DNA from: Polytrichum commune
Lineage: Eukaryota; Streptophyta; Polytrichopsida; Polytrichales; Polytrichaceae
Direction: 5' to 3'
NCBI GenBank assembly: GCA_950295325.1
Contig: OX485805.1
Coordinates: 6,574,501-6,638,500, forward strand
Length of the DNA: 64,000 nucleotides
Shown here: piece after piece, positions 35,230 through 48,700 of the stretch
Numbering within the stretch: position 1 is the first letter of the stretch
Layout: each line of letters begins with the position of its first letter
Made by a program: the position numbers and the translations under genes
Notes under the pieces: generated by a model
Told to the model about the DNA's origin: nothing
Databases searched by the model: none
Seen by the model: only the letters and a program-made list of their open reading frames with translations

Positions 35230-38200
35230 TAGTCGATTCGTGCAACACAATTCGATCCAAATATTAATCTATGATCCACTCACATGGACACATTCAGTGA
35301 AGGACAAAATTATGGGCCTAAGATGCCAATAAGAATGAGAGCGCTACACTACATATTGTATTTAGTGTCATTTACTATTTGGATCTACACAATGTCATAA
35401 TTTATTATTATTGATGTGATTTATTACCAAGTAAAGATGTTAATGTTTTGTAATGTCCAACAACCAATTTAACCTTTGTTGGCCCCAAAAGAGATATACG
35501 GTAAATATTTATAGGATTGCATAATTTCAAATATTATAGTATGTGACACCAAATACAATATTTAGTTTAGTAACTCCAAAGCCTAACTAATCTCTAGAAG
35601 TATAGATGGTGGAAATTACCAAACAATGTCCATCAACATATATGTTGCAGTTTATTCTTTTGAGATGATTATTATATACGGAATTGTAGTAGTACAATGT
35701 CAATTAAGTTTTCATATAATACTTGTATGTAATATAGCATTTTACATTATTTCTAATGTAACTTTAACTAATCGCTATAAAAATTTAGTGGAGATGGATT
35801 ACCAAATATTAGATTTTTGTTGAATAAGACATGGATGGATGACAAGGATGATAGTTATTATCGGTGACGGGAGAAGGTTTGAAGCTTTTGAGGTTTGGGG
35901 TTGATTACCAATGCTTCTTATGTTGCCCTTATGTCACAATTGTGATGGGTATTCTTGTCAAAGCTCATTGTTGGGCGGGGATTGTGAGGTGTTAGGGTAC
36001 ATTGAGCATGTTGTAGATCTCAATTCAATCGTAACGTCCAAGGAGGGACAATAGTTTCAACGTCACGTTTGGATAAATTGAAAGTTTTAGAAAGCTAGAG
36101 GATGGCACATGACTTGTGTGCAAGGATTCTAGCTTTCCTATAAATCGTTGTGAAATTTCTAGTCAAATTGTGTGATATTTTGGTTTGTGTTCTTGAGAAC
36201 ACATCAAGAATGCAGAGCTACATTATGCATTCTTGGCATCTGGTTCAACATCGTGAGCTTTCAAACGTGTAAGTAATATGTTGATTTTAGGCCGAGTGGT
36301 GTACAACATGATTATGTCATAATTAATATATCATTTCCATATAACAATATTTCTAATTAACTTTAGTATAATCTGACGTGTATAGATGAAGACATAAAAA
36401 TCAATGTAATTTTCAATGTAATAAGTGGAGAATGTGTCAATATTTCAACATTTCATTGAATTTCACATAATAATTTCGCGCTTGGAAGCTTGTGATCCAT
36501 GTGTGAGGTATTGCATTCTAGTACTTGTAGGCACATTAATGGCAGACTACACTTCACAAAAATTGTGGAGCCTACATGTAATGTTCAATGATCGGGGAGA
36601 ACCGGCAGTTAGTTACAAATGAACCGGTTGAGTTTGAGAAATAACTGGTTGAAGTTCAAGACTGCAGGAAAATTATCGATCATTTTAGAGGAATTTATAG
36701 AAGAATATACCCCAATTTCATAAAGGAAAACCGGAGGATGTCAACATGTCACCGGTTGGACTTGCAAACACTAGGATCTCAACCGATTATGCATGCCCAA
36801 ACAATCTCCCCGATCACTGGTAGTGTTCTTTAGACTTATCCGTAAATGTCAATCAAAGAGGGTTGAAACCGTGGGTCCGATCCTTATTTGAGGAAATTTT
36901 CAATTTTTAGCTCGTCGGCTTGTCATACATCGGTACTTATTTTGAAAGTGGGGTGAAACTTTTGGGACTTTTTGTTTTCACCATTCAAACTTTGAGAGGG
37001 TTTTAGGATCTAAAATAGGGTTTGTGGATGGGTTCCGTTGTTCTAAATCCCTGATGGGTCTATGCAAGGGTAGCTTGGCCCACCCATCCTAGTAGGACAA
37101 GTTAGAGAATTGTTTTTAAATAGCCCGACACCACTCTTTGTTGATGGTTTTTTAAGCATTAAGAAAACTTGGGTGACTTTATGTTAATTCTCATAAACTC
37201 TAGGTTTGGGACTATACCCATGATTTCATCTCATTTACTTTACAAATAAGTCTAATAGGTCCCCATATGATACCTAGTTTACGCATGTGTATACCCTGGG
37301 GGTGCGCCTTTCATTAAAAACCAAGAACCATGTGCGTTCACAACATACACTAAACCCCCCTATATATAAGTTTTTTGATAAAAATTAAGTAATGCACGTT
37401 CAATTTCAATCATAAAAATACATGTGACAATATGTATACATAAAAAAATACATTCATATTTAGTCATTAACATATGTATACAAATAAGGTTTTGGATATT
37501 AATGAACTCCTATCATACGTATAATGTAAAACCCTAGCATTCCTGGATATAGTCATCCCCCAAATGTAACTCATAAGCATCTAAGTCTACAATGTATGTC
37601 ATAGAGGCTAATGCTATTATTGTTTCTATATCTATCATCAAATGATTTGTAAGATGGTAAGTCCACTTATTCTTGGTTCCTTTTTGATTACCAACATAAA
37701 CCAATTTCCATGCTTGATCCAATTTGTTGCACACATCGGAGGTTTACCAATGATACGAAAATGATTGGGAATCAACACCTTCACAATTTTGATGCCGCCT
37801 ATGATTTAATGATGGCATCAACCACCCGCAACCACCTAGATCAACCACAAAGAATTGCCATAAAGAAGCGCCGGCCGTTCCTCTTGCAACCCTATGCAAG
37901 AAGTGGCCTTGTTCACAGCTCAACCACCCTTGCCTCTTCCATACATACATGGATGAGATAAGGACATGAGAAAATGATTCATCTTGGTTTCATCCAATAT
38001 TAAATACTTATCCCATCGAGTCTAGTGACCCTATCATACAATTACAAATGTTATGTATTTCTAGAGGTCCTCCATACATGTACAAAATACAAGTTCTAAT
38101 ATGTTTAGCATATGTACATGTACTACAAAAAAGTTCAAATTAATACTCTTTATGTGCACTCATGTATACTCATACGTGTCATGAAAGGTGCACCCCCTGG

Positions 38201-38690
38201 GGTGTATACCAAACATGAAGCTAAGTGGACACCCCAGGAGCCACTTGTTTATATTGATAGGGATCAACAACAAGGTTGCATGGGTGGTGAACACAATTGC
38301 TTTTCCAAAATTTCAAAAACCATGGCAAGATGTCAACATAGTGCCCCCGTACGATTGAGCAACATGGCCATGATGGACAACTTATAAGGGCAACATGAAG
38401 GAAATGTAGTTTTTATTTATTTTTTAATATGGGGGGGGGGGGGAGCAAGGATCTGCCCACAAGCTAGAAGGGCAGTGACCCTTGTTGTAGCACTTCAAAA
38501 GATGAGGGGCTAATGGGGAGATTGTGAATATTGTAACCCAATAAAGATTGCGAAGCCAATAGGGAACTAAAAGCCAATGGGAAGGGGACTAATTAAGACA
38601 TGGGGTACACTTTGAAGGTGGCCACCTTGATTAGCCCATAGTTTTGCCCAAAGGCATAAAAGGCATTTAAGGTTTTTCATCTTAAGAATT
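35230..38690. other. Gene-poor spacer
   Basis: AT-rich. A roughly 35-bp inverted pair, ATGTGTATACCCTGGGGGTG at about 37279 against TGCACCCCCTGGGGTGTATAC at about 38190, may mark the ends of a roughly 0.9-kb element. A poly-G run lies near 38431. No gene recognised. Confidence 0.35.
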
Positions 38691-38699
38691 TAAAAGTAG

Positions 38700-38954
38700 A
38701 TGAAGTTTACATGTAGAACAATTGCATGGTTGGTCGTGCTCTCATTGAGTTGTTCGGTGATTTCAACAACTCGTGATTGCACCTACAATGGTGGACAAAC
38801 TGCATGTACAATGTTTTGTGGATGTTGTAATTATTTTGGACCATTAGACGACCAACATCAATCACATTTGCACCTTTGGTCTACGGATACAACACTTTAT
38901 ATGTTTTCTCTTTTCGTTGAAAATTTTCATTATATTTTGTTTACTAAATTATAA
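38700..38954 (+). CDS. Candidate small secreted Cys-containing protein
   Basis: 84 residues. The N-terminus looks like a signal peptide: MKFTCR, then a hydrophobic core (TIAWLVVLSLSCSVIS) with small residues for cleavage. The following part is Cys-rich (TACTMFCGCCN). A CATAAAAG lies about 45 bp upstream. The C-terminal 35 residues look random, so the frame may be spliced or fortuitous. No family recognised. Confidence 0.25.
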   Translation: MKFTCRTIAWLVVLSLSCSVISTTRDCTYNGGQTACTMFCGCCNYFGPLDDQHQSHLHLWSTDTTLYMFSLFVENFHYILFTKL

Positions 38955-39277
38955 TACAACATTTTTGCTATCAATATAAAGTTAGACTTAGCAATATGAT
39001 TTTAGCGAAACATATTCATGTTCATATGCCTTTGTATAGGTATTTATGTTTGTGCAATCTTATCTCCCATTAATTCCAATAGGTTATGGGTCCACCATAC
39101 AAGTGAAGTGCCTAGAGATGTGATTGCATTTGAGGTTATGGAGTGGATCTTGAGAAGTTGGCGCTACGCAGTGTTGGAGGTGTCCGAGGGTGCATTTTGT
39201 TGTTGTAAGTATTTATTTGTTTTAATTTTTGCTTGAATGTATGTTTGATGCAAGAGCATGTGATTTGAGTTTTTTGA

Positions 39278-39985
39278 TTGTTGAGAGATTTATTTGAGAG
39301 ATTTGGAGGTGCACTCCACGTGTCCAAATTGCATATGAATTTGCTCTCGGTGAGCAAGCTTATGTTGAACTGTATCAAAGTCAAATTTAATCTAAAGTTC
39401 CTCTTGGGCAAAAAAAATTCCTCTTGCAGGCCTCTCCAAAAAAATCAGAATAATGGTTGACAGAGCAACGTCTGTACATATGCATTATAGTTTGACAAGA
39501 GTTTGACTCATCCATGTGATTGTATTTATCGATTAGCAAGAAACAATGTGGCAATCCATACGCACTCATTGACTAAAAAAGGCTACATTCGTTTTGCACT
39601 AGAAGAATCAAGATTCTCCCAATTCCACCAAGTTTTTTCCTAGAAGTCTATTGGCCATCTATTGTCAAATATTGCAATGGTGAAGCCATTGCGATTGCGC
39701 TACGCAAATGCAACTTGTATAAAATCAATTTTGTGAAGGTACACAAAGCGGAAGCGGCTAACTTGGTGCAATTCTCCCAACGGGAGATTGATGCGCTAGA
39801 GCTTTGGCACCGTCGTCTTGGCTGTTTGAACGTAAAACATATTCATATCCTCCAAAACACAGTGAGTGGTATGAACCTTGGCAAATTTTCTTACCCCATA
39901 GCCCTGTTGTTTTGTGAAGCGTGCATCGAAGGCAAACAACATAGGGCTGCATTTTTGAACGAGGTGGGAGATGAGTGACAAGTCC
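39278..39985 (+). pseudogene. Copia-type retrotransposon relic
   Basis: HVSKLHMNLLSVSKLM (about 39310-39365) matches the end of the Copia protease region (VPxLxxNLLSVSxL). ALELWHRRLGCLNVKHIHI and FCEACIEGKQHRAAF (39800-39960) match the GAG-pre-integrase zinc-binding domain. Frames are broken between them. Integrase catalytic and reverse transcriptase regions and LTRs were not seen, so this is a short internal fragment. Confidence 0.75.
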
Positions 39986-40510
39986 ACCTCGCTTTGGAGC
40001 TAATGCCATGTACATGTGAAATCTTTGTAGCTTGAAAGAGAACCGGCCCTAAGAGCCCTCTCTCTCGGGTTCTCTCATGTCAAGTGGAGAGATACCTTAA
40101 GAGCATTCTCTCACAACGACCGAAGGTAGACGTGCCTTAGAGGGATACTTTTCTCATAGATTATTGAACACGTTATTAGTGTGACATAACTAGCGCATTC
40201 AAATCGTGGTTGTGGTCATTTGCTTCATTATTTTCAGAGTTCATATGAATATCTTGTTTATTGTCAAAGTGAAGACCTTTGTACTCATTAAGTGGTCATA
40301 TAAGTTCAACCCACAATCGTGTTGACTATGGAACTTAGAATGGTCAACATATTTTGAACTAGTAGTCCAATCCTTTTTAGACACGTGTTTTTTTTTGAAT
40401 GTGTGTTCTCATATCCGAATCTAATCACATACCACTCAAATATAGGTGCCCAAATTATTTCTATGTTTGATTTAGGCACGATTGCCTTATGTTGGAGCTT
40501 CTTGGAGCTC

Positions 40511-40676
40511 ACAACATTATTCAAATTCACACGCTTGTTATGTGGGACTGACATTATTCCACGTAGTATTCCTATATATTCCCCACATTCAGATTGAATG
40601 TGGGGAATATCCGGGAATACTACATGGAATAATGTCAATCCCACATAACAAGCGTGTGTATATGAATAAGGTTATG
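40511..40676. repeat. Long foldback hairpin (miRNA-like or MITE)
   Basis: Core arms 40528-40591 and 40595-40658 match at 59 of 64 positions around a 3-nt loop. Weaker pairing continues outward to about 40511 and 40676. The left arm begins CACACGCTTGTTATGTGGG and the apex is CCCCACATTCA-GAT-TGAATGTGGGG. It lies directly before an (ATT)n/(GTT)n run at 40690-40735. No flanking target duplication was identified. Confidence 0.85.
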
Positions 40677-40689
40677 CTTCTTCAAGGCA

Positions 40690-40735
40690 TTATTATTATT
40701 ATTATTATTATTGTTATTGTTATTGTTATTGTTAC
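40690..40735. repeat. ATT/GTT trinucleotide microsatellite
   Basis: ATT repeated about seven times, then GTTATT repeats. Confidence 0.95.
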
Positions 40736-40739
40736 TAAA

Positions 40740-43700
40740 GGTTAAGAAAGCTTACATCAATGGTTTCAACTACTATTCATCATTATAATATACGGATGGT
40801 GACTTGGATTCGCGTACATTTTGTAGAGTTGATCTAGATCATTACCCTAAACCTTTACAGTTGTATGACAGTGGAGGTGTACCTCCCTTCAAGTGAATCT
40901 TCACTCAAACATTTCGTAAGACTTGACATTAGAATGTAAATCCTTATTATTGCGGTTAGCATTGGCTTTGTACTAGGCTCCAATAATATGATTCACACCA
41001 GTTTCAAACCCATAAATTTGAAAATAATGATATTAAGACTTTGTGAGGCTTGAAAAAATTGCATATATATGTTCTACAATGAACTCCCTATGTTCTTCAA
41101 GGTTTGAAGGTCTAAGGTTTTTTGGACATAAACGATGATCTTCAACACAATATCTATAGGGTTCTAAATGTCAAATATCTATAGGTGGGATTTTCTTTTA
41201 AATAACCTATGGAAGAAATCCATATATGGGGAAGTATTGGAAATAACCCAATAGGCGCAAACCCTAATCTTGAGGTTTGGTGGCTCAGAGAAAAACATCC
41301 ATATGGGTTGAAATTATCTTGAAAGGTCGCATTTGTGGAATGGAGGGATCAATATTTGATGATTTCAGTTTTGAGAATCATACAATAATAATATAAAATA
41401 TAAAAAACATGTAATAGTGTATATTGTGGTCAACCTTTATTGAGCCCAATATGTTATGAGACTGACAAACAAATTCGGCAATACATGAAAAATATTCTAC
41501 AAATGAAAAGACATTTGTAGGGAATTATTGTGATTTAAATTCTCATTCAAAATTTACGTTTTACTTGGATAAATAAATATAAAAATGGATAGATTGCCTA
41601 ATTACGTTTGGTCATGGTTTGCAAAATTGTCTAATAACACAATTGCCTAGGTACAAATTAATACCAAAAAAATCCAAAGTCCCATGGAAACTCCTTGGAC
41701 ATTTAAGGGTTAAGAAATATGTTTTGGAATCCTTTGTAATTTCCTTCAAATTTTGTTTCCTCCATTGTACTTATATGTACATTTTTGCTAGTGTATACAT
41801 TCTACAAGTCCCCAACTATTGATGATGTAGTAAGTTAGGGTTGACCAAGATTAATTGATTCTATAGATGCCCTCTTCAAATTTACATGTAGATCAACTAC
41901 TGCACACCCACTCTCCAAATTAATGGTTGCGGAACTACAACCACAAGGAGCTTTGGGCAATTTAGCACCTAGGAACATGTGGTAAAACCAATGACTCCTT
42001 GGGAATAGGCCTCAATGCCATTAGGTGACATGAATAGATTTTGTTTTTGCAATGTCACCCAATAAAGACACAAGTTGCACCACATTACCTGGTACAAAAC
42101 ATGGGCTTGTTTCAAAATTGAGTTTCACACAAATCCTACTTGTGCCACAATGAAATGTCAAAATTGACCTAACTCATAGCACAAGTTATTACACACTTGA
42201 CATGACCTAACCTTTGCGTCCAAACCCAATATTTTTTGGGGTCAAACTCATGTTGATGTCAATAACCCTAGGACCTTGTTTGGACTAGTAATATTGACAT
42301 TATATTACTAAAAGTATATGTAAGGGAAAATTTCTTTGCATCACATCATTATGATACTACGAGTTGTTTGATGGGGCTCCTTATTGGTGGGAATGATTCC
42401 TGAATAGTGGCCACATTCAATTTGAATGTGGAAGATAGCCAGGTTGGCAAGGTGTGCGACAACTACTTGGCAAGCCGTCTAAATGATGTTATGTGATCAT
42501 CCAATGTTGTAGGTTACGACTTGATTTAATTCACCTATTTGCAGTCATCATGCTCGTTGTCCCATGTTTGTTCAGAGATATTTGTTATGACAATTTCACA
42601 TTCATCCAAGATTCAATCCATATTATAATCAACCTTTGATGAAATTTGATCACATAAACATGCAAATCTCTATAATAGGAAGTGCATGACCCATAGGCGT
42701 TTCTAGATCAACTTAGGTTTTATGAAAACCAATGATAGAACTCAAAATCTAGAATAATTCACCAGAACCAACATTTTTCCTTACATCAACACATATCCCA
42801 TGAGTTAATAGTCACGTTCCCACATGGCATCTATTTTAAACTATGTTGATTACCCCAATTAGTGCATGTGCTACTAATTATTAGATCACTCACTCTTTTT
42901 CCAAGTCTCTAGATCAATTAAGGGCTGGAATGTTTTATTGAGTGATATTAAATTGATGAAGACATGCTCATTTACTACACACTTCAAGAAAATTAGTGTG
43001 CGCTCTAAGGTGCTTGTAGAGTGATCAAAATGATTATATGCAAACACATGCTTATCAATGAACAGTGCCAAGATAAATATGTTGGGTACTTTGCTATGAA
43101 TAATATATTTAGTAAATAGTGCCAAGATGAACAATGCTTCCCAAATCTTTTGGTGGCACTTATTTTATAACGTAAAGAAATGTAGTATCACCTTCGCTAA
43201 TTTCCCACCTGCACTAATTTCCCACACGCACTATCAACACTCCCTCACTATATATGATATTCAGTGTAGTAGCTTCAAGGCTTTAAACACTGGCCTCTAT
43301 CTCAACAATATTCTCCAACACTAACCCATGTTGGAGCTTCTCGGAGCTTCTTCAAGTGAATGAGTTAACGAGGAGGACTTATGTGGAGAACTTGAAAGCT
43401 AGGAAAAATTACTTATATTAATGTTTACATCTTCCAACTCAAACGCAAGAATCAAGGACTAATGTAGGTTACGATTTCCAAAGCTTGAGGCAGTGAATCA
43501 TGCAATAGAAAGAGCGAAAACAAATTAGACTGGAACTCGTGGAATGGGCCGGTGTCACATATTATATGAAATTCCTTCATATATTCTACACACTTGATAA
43601 GATTTGTCAGATTCCTCAACTTGGGCAGTTGGTCACTGGAACTCAACATTAGAATTGTGGGTGGGGTTATGTGACATATAGCAATCTCCCAAGATTATTC

Positions 43701-45420
43701 AAATTGTGGATACCTGAATGGTTGCAGTCCAACGTTCAGTCCACAAAACCATACCACACAACAGGAAGAAGAAACTCACACAAAGCCAAGTGCCCGTGCA
43801 AATCCGCCATCAAGCACCCAATGAAGTTCAATTTCACGCAACCCTATATTTCCAGGTGAGAAAGAGCACATTCCGAACTATAAAAGTCAAAATAAAAGAT
43901 TTTGTCATTTTTCATGGATGAAAGCATCAGAATCATCCCCCAAAATAATATTTTTTATATGAATGTGTTCATATATGGACGAAAAATGCAATATCATCCA
44001 TATGTGGCTTCATCAATCCAATGTTGTCGTCATCTTGACTTTCTTGAAAATGTGAAAACAAAAGGCACTAATTCCATGAGGTGCCACATGATAACATGAT
44101 AGTAGCCAACCTACAACTAAAATAACAAAGACCCATAATTGATCCCATAATTTGAACTCAGTTGCAATCCTCATTCTTGTTGATCTTGAATTGCATGTCA
44201 AGAATCTTCACCATGCATTCAAATGCGGCCTCAATAATCCTTCTTGACACAAAATTGACCTATATGCCTTTAGTTCATGTGAACATCGGGGGTAGCTTTT
44301 TCATGTCAAAGCAAAGAACATCTCTATAAATACTTAAAAACCTCCTTGAGCCTAAAGCGATCCTTACATTTTAACCACAAGGTGGCCCTAGAACCCAAAT
44401 ATTCATTTGAAAAATTCCATCACAAATATGCGCATGGTCATAAGAGGTTATAGCCGAGGTTAGTGGGCACTTGGTTTATGAATGTTAGTCGGTGTATTTT
44501 CATGGTATCCAACATACTACTTGACCGGAAGATATTTATCGGCTAGAGTTGGGGAGAAATTTTAACCAGGATTAGCCATATTTCTCTAGGTCACATGTTA
44601 TGACGGCCAACAACAAAATTTGTGAATCAATTTTGTAATACACCTACATGGCTTTGCTGGGCCTTCCGTTGCACAGAGGAAATAAGATATAGTAGCCCGG
44701 TGGTGCCATGTTTGAGTTTGGTGGACATTTGGTGTAACGTGCAAGGCATGTGTAAAAGGGCCTATGTTGGGAATTCTAATTTTCTTCAGGTCAGCAATCC
44801 TTTTTATAAGTGTAGCATGTTGCCTGGACAGCTCTAGGTCCCCCACTGCTTTCTCAGTTTCTTCTAAAAGCTATATGGCGACATTTTCGCAAACTCACAC
44901 ACCCTATCTTGGGGAAGAAACTGCAGCATTGCACAACACAGAATAACACCATTTTCCATATTGTGATAAAAGCATCAGAAAGATCCTCAGAAGTAACTTC
45001 AAAGTATTTAATTTCACTGTCTGTAGGCAGTGATCATTACAAGGCCGCTTCCCCAGCTTAGATGATTCCGGGGCCCTAATAAACCACCTTACAGACCTTC
45101 TTAGTTCTAAAAAGGAACTCAGTAACATCTCAATCGTCTGTGCCATCAAGTTTATATAAGAGAAAGTGATGTAATCCAGCAACATATCTGGGTCAGGTTG
45201 TTCACTTGAATATGGAAATGTGCAACAACATCCTGGACTTCTCTCTATGATGCCGAATGACATATTCTATCCTCTGCAACAAGATACAAATTGTTCCAAG
45301 TTCCATACCCAAACCAAAAATAAACAAGCTCAGCTCGATAAACTGCAAACTTCTTAATAGATTTCTTCATTTCCAGGATTACAAGCAAGGTAATGGCATG
45401 CTCAGTATACCTTCAATTGT
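40740..45420. other. Gene-poor spacer
   Basis: AT-rich. Minus-strand frames at 44598-44846 and 44904-45263 have fairly ordinary amino-acid composition but match no family I know; they may be debris of a gene. No RNA gene recognised. Confidence 0.35.
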
Positions 45421-45559
45421 CCATTATGACTTGTCCTGCTTGTTGATCTTGCGTGTGATTGATATATGGTTATTTGGATGATGTTCATCTTGCAAGTTAA
45501 TTTTAATCCATCCTGAATCCTCACCTCGCTTCACATAATCCCCGGTACTTGATGCTCGG

Positions 45560-45680
45560 CCAAGCAACTGCCTACAACCGACCAACCTCAATAGCAAGCT
45601 TCCCACAAGCGGCCATGGCCGGGGTCCCGGAGGATAACGAAACCCTAACCCCAGAAAGTGGCGTGGCCGCCTCATAGGCC
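45560..45680 (-). pseudogene. Cytochrome P450 N-terminal fragment
   Basis: Within a 123-residue minus-strand frame (45795-45424) the stretch FRYPPGPRPWPLVGSLL matches the proline-rich hinge that follows the membrane anchor of plant microsomal P450s (PPGPxxWPxxG). The residues before (RRPRHFLGLG) and after fit loosely, then similarity stops. No I-helix, ExxR or haem-binding Cys motif occurs nearby. It is a fragment, perhaps left by transposition. Confidence 0.5.
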
Positions 45681-45799
45681 GACATTGCGGGAAAGGCCTA
45701 TAAGCCTCCTCCTCGATGAATTGAACTAGAACTCCACTCTTAAGATGGGTATGTGATGTGCAAGCTTTTACATGAACAAAACTAGGCCAAGACAAGGAG

Positions 45800-48700
45800 A
45801 TCTCTAGCTCTTTGAAGCATAGGGGAAGAACCTATGAAAGTAGACAAGAGGGGAACAAATTCATTTCTCTCCATGTTGTTTGCTCTCAAGTCCCTCTTCA
45901 TAACTCATTGTTTGGTCGCATGTGCCACATAAACTCCTCTAGACTTGCATATCTACTAGATCTCCAAAACTTGAGAAAATTGTATTTCTAGATGCTCAAG
46001 TGGAGTTTGAGGCACTTGGGTTTGTTGCATCTAAGAGCATATGAAAGAAGAAGAAAAGCTTGAAGGATATCTTGTTTCTTTAACTTTGAAGCATTTCAAA
46101 GCAACCTTAGCAACTCATTAATTACATAAAGTTGGATTAAGATGGTGAAATTCTTAATGAAATTGGAAGTTTAGAGAGTTATGCAAATTGACAATGGAAA
46201 GATAAAACTAGCTCAACATGCTTCTAGCCTAAAAAGAAACCAATTTTTCTTGTTTTATCCACTATGAACCAAATCTCATCCATAATAAATCAAATCTCGT
46301 CCATAGCGATTGAATTTCCATTCGCGTTTCCAAGGAACCAACATTACTTTTGACACACCCTCCAAATGTACTCATACTCCAAGAAATTATTCATTCTAAT
46401 TTTTGTTAGGGTATTTTACAAAAAGGAGAACTCCCGTAGCTTCTAGTTTTTGAAGCATTTTGGATATGCTTTCAGCAAAAATAAGATTTGGAGATAAAAG
46501 GTAATCCATATTATGGGTTTGAATTTTCAAGCACTTAGCTTTGTTTCACCTTAAAATAGACAATCTCAAAGTATATTTTGAAGCTTTGAATTTGAGGCAT
46601 TGGAAACAACCCATAGCAACAATTAAGTTCTCATAGGAACTAGGGTTGAGTCAGCAAAATTCCTTCATAAGCTACAACTTGTTAGAATTTCATAATTGGT
46701 GTGCAATTTAGAACTCAACAATTGTGCACTTGGCATGGAAACACTTCCACTTCATATTATGGAGGCTAAACTAGCATCGGAGATATAATTGCACATGCAA
46801 TTTTGTGCTAAAAATTATTTTCTTGAGGCAAGGACCTCTAAGGATGGGTTTAAAACGTGCAACCCATTAAAAAACATTAAAAAACCAAGATAAAAGGTCA
46901 AGGTTTCGACCACATGTCTTGTTAGCCTATTCTCCTAGTTATGAGTTTTGTGGCCTTTTAGTGGCTCATGTAATTATGATGCAATCTAGAAGGTTTCATA
47001 ATTGTTGGAATTATTCTTGATAAGTTGAAGGTATTTGCATCAACCTTGAAGAATTTGGAGTTTGGCTTTTTGACATGCTCATTGTTAAGAGTTGTTGCTT
47101 AAGATCGGTTCTTAAGAGTTTTCCAATATTGTTTTGTCTCTGCATGTGATATGTTAACTTGCACTCCATCCAACTCTACAAAATAATATTGTGGGTTGTA
47201 AGAGTCATACATTATCATGAGATAATTGTGGTGACAATTCTTTCAGTAGGGGCGTTTCATATGTGAAAGATCTCATAACCTTTGCTCTCTTGCAAGACTT
47301 GACATCTTCAATCCCCCTCAACCAAGCTGAAACAATTTAGATTTGGTTTATGAATTGTTAGTCCATGGAAACTTGAGATGGTCAAGCTTTTAAATTCTTA
47401 TGATAATGGCTATTTACTTTGATATTTTGTCATGAGCATTTTGATAGCTTTAATTTCATCTTTCTTTTGAGATGCCTGTAAAGAGAAAGAAGTTTTATAA
47501 TTTTTCAAAATTGAAGCTCCCTAAATTGATTCTGGAATCTAAAATTCAATAGTTTTGAAAACCAAGGTTTTTTACATGTAAAATCAACATGCTTAATGCA
47601 GTTCAACATATAAGCATTCCACATAAGATTCAAATAGAGAATTTTTTAAATTGTTTACCTCTTTGGTAGAAGTCTATTTTTCAGAGCATGATATTTGATG
47701 ATTTATGGTTTATTTTATTGATTAAAATAATAAAATAAACCTTGAAAGTGCATTCGTGATATGATGCAAGGAAATGATGCTCAAGGAGTGTAAGGCCCAT
47801 GTACACTAAGAATCGAGTTGATTGAACACCACCTTTGAGATAGTGCACATGTGATGTGAAAGCCTATGTGGAAATGCAACTAAGCTAAGATATAGAGAAT
47901 TTCAATTCTCCGAGGGATGAATTTGGATTGAAGTTGTTTGTAGAGGTTATTATTATGCTTTTGCCACAAATTGAGTTCAAATTGTCCTTGATATCTCTCC
48001 TTGCTACGAGGTTCGTGAAGGATAAATTACAATAAATCACAACAAATCATAGATGTTGTTGCAAAGATGCCACACTCAACCCTACAACAATGTGCATTAT
48101 GCAAAGTTACTGTAACTAAATCAACTTTTGGTTACTGCACATCAACTCATCCTTGTTGTCGTGTACCGCGTATTGAATGGTGTACATTGAAGGAATGAGA
48201 GCCATCCATGAAATTTTTTAAATACACTTACATAGATAGTTTTTGAATTTGAAGCTACTCTTCATTAGTAAACTCATTGCTATTGTTCATTGTGAAGGTT
48301 TGGAAGTCCGTTAACCATTGTGGAAATTCCTATGATAAATGGGTGAATGCTGTGCCTCTTGCAAATTAACCACTATAAAAGGTGCATGAGGGAATTCAAG
48401 AAAACCCAACGTTACAAGGACTCGTGAGTTGTTGGGCGACAAAATTTGAAGCAATTCACAAAAGGCACCATCAATTTGAGATACCTTCACTAGAAACTGC
48501 CACCCTCAATGTAGCTTACTTATTGTCCAAACCTTCAGGTCCTTTGATTTGACTAGATGATACACATGCATTTGGCTCTGCCCAAACACAAGTCTTTGGA
48601 AATTTGAAGTTTAAATTCCCGCCATGTTCTTTTCCATCTCTTTTCATCACCCTCTCCACATTCCACTAGCACCTCTTCTATACCTCATTGTGCACTTATA

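Noticed and set aside
44598-45263. Two minus-strand frames that look mildly protein-like
   Set aside because: I could not place them in a family or join them by splice sites; left as spacer.
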